Below are positions 7,081 through 7,228 of a stretch of DNA of 7,228 bases, piece after piece. Where the stretch lies: assembly GCA_002789615.1 (NCBI GenBank), contig PFTO01000160.1, positions 8,050 to 15,277 of the forward strand, read 5' to 3'. Origin of the DNA: Acidobacteria bacterium CG_4_9_14_3_um_filter_49_7 (GTDB taxonomy: Bacteria; Acidobacteriota; Holophagae; Thermotomaculales; Thermotomaculaceae). The position numbers were made by a program, and so were the translations under genes. The notes beneath the pieces were generated by a model, which saw only the letters and a program-made list of their open reading frames with translations, did not search any database and was not told where the DNA came from. Position 1 is the first letter of the stretch. Each line of letters opens with the position of its first letter.

Positions 7081-7160
7081 CAAAACCATGGGGTCACAAA
7101 ACCATGGGGTCACATCTTGCAAAACCATGGGGTCATGCAAAACCATGGGGTCACATCTTG
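7081..7160. repeat. Four perfect copies of the 16-mer CAAAACCATGGGGTCA with variable short spacers
   Basis: The identical 16-mer lies at 7081-7096, 7097-7112, 7120-7135 and 7138-7153. The spacers are none, CATCTTG (7113-7119) and TG (7136-7137); a second CATCTTG (7154-7160) follows copy four. The full unit therefore looks like a 23-mer, 16-mer plus CATCTTG, with the tail lost after copy one and shortened to its last two bases after copy three. Each copy contains the palindrome CCATGG. GGGGTCACATCTTGC resembles repeat motifs I recall upstream of REP-associated tyrosine transposase genes. The array sits between the divergent nuclease gene and a plus-strand gene start, so it may be a transposase-recognised REP-like array or an operator array. 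All copies are in the same orientation. Confidence 0.9.
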
Positions 7161-7186
7161 CAATGCCACATCTTATGTGATAAAAA
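7158..7186 (+). promoter_or_regulatory. Weak candidate promoter for the rightmost gene
   Basis: TTGCAA (7158-7163) and TAAAAA (7181-7186) are spaced 17 bp apart, each matching four of six consensus bases. The spacer holds the inverted repeat CACAT-CTT-ATGTG (7167-7179). TTGCAA begins within the last CATCTTGC of the repeat array, so a protein binding the repeats could affect this promoter. The match is weak. Confidence 0.3.
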
Positions 7187-7220
7187 GTCAGCATGTTGTT
7201 CGTAAAGGAGTCATAGCAAG

Positions 7221-7228
7221 ATGGCAAG
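7221..7228 (+). CDS. Start of a plus-strand gene cut by the window edge, probably a REP-associated tyrosine transposase
   Basis: Only ATG GCA AG. is visible, reading Met-Ala-(Arg or Ser). AAAGGAG at 7204-7210 is a strong ribosome binding site 10 nt before the ATG, which makes a real start likely. REP-associated tyrosine transposases (Y1/HUH family, IS200-like) often begin MARPLR or similar, and the upstream GGGGTCA.ATCTTGC repeats fit that family. The identity is an inference from two and a half codons and context; another gene beginning Met-Ala is possible. The start codon lies inside GCAAGATG (7216-7223), an inverted copy of the CATCTTGC found in the repeat array. The gene is divergent from the nuclease gene. 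Confidence 0.45.

Noticed and set aside
7081..7160. CRISPR array
   Set aside because: The repeats are only 16 nt and the spacers are 0-7 nt and not unique, so this is not CRISPR-like.
7088..7180. A 30-codon plus-strand open frame through the 16-mer repeats
   Set aside because: It has no ribosome binding site, and its low-complexity product (repeated KTMGS) is a by-product of the DNA repeats.

Overview
The base composition looks moderate and gene packing is dense. The genes suggest a free-living Gram-negative bacterium, most plausibly a Desulfobacterota (former Deltaproteobacteria) member. The strongest hint is RNase III followed directly by an Elp3-like radical SAM protein, an order I recall from Geobacter-type genomes. 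The taxonomy is an inference and was not tested.

Almost everything is read from the minus strand, so gene order runs from high to low coordinates. From the right: a large secreted endonuclease/exonuclease/phosphatase-family nuclease (7008-3769) with about 500 residues of C-terminal beta-rich modules; a GAF plus SpoIIE/PP2C serine phosphatase (3643-2324); then a compact cluster of rnc (2143-1406), a radical SAM protein (1434-406) and a single-pass membrane-anchored protein of unknown function (434 to beyond the left edge). The last three overlap by exactly 29 nt at each junction and probably share one transcript. The three intergenic gaps (125, 180 and 212 bp) each hold minus-strand TACAAT hexamers. 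Two of these sit in an identical GTGATACAAT extended -10 element, ahead of the nuclease and of the phosphatase, which suggests separate transcription units.

The right end (7081-7228) differs in character. It has four perfect copies of the 16-mer CAAAACCATGGGGTCA with short variable spacers. After these come a possible promoter, a good ribosome binding site and the first codons (ATG GCA AG.) of a plus-strand gene cut by the window edge. This arrangement fits the upstream region of a REP-associated tyrosine (Y1/IS200-like) transposase, whose proteins often begin Met-Ala-Arg. It is the most unusual part of the window.

Functionally the genes do not form one pathway. rnc and the radical SAM gene point to RNA processing and modification, the phosphatase to partner-switch type signalling, and the nuclease to extracellular nucleic acid breakdown. 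I found no tRNA, rRNA, CRISPR array or convincing rho-independent terminator, and no clearly new multi-gene system.
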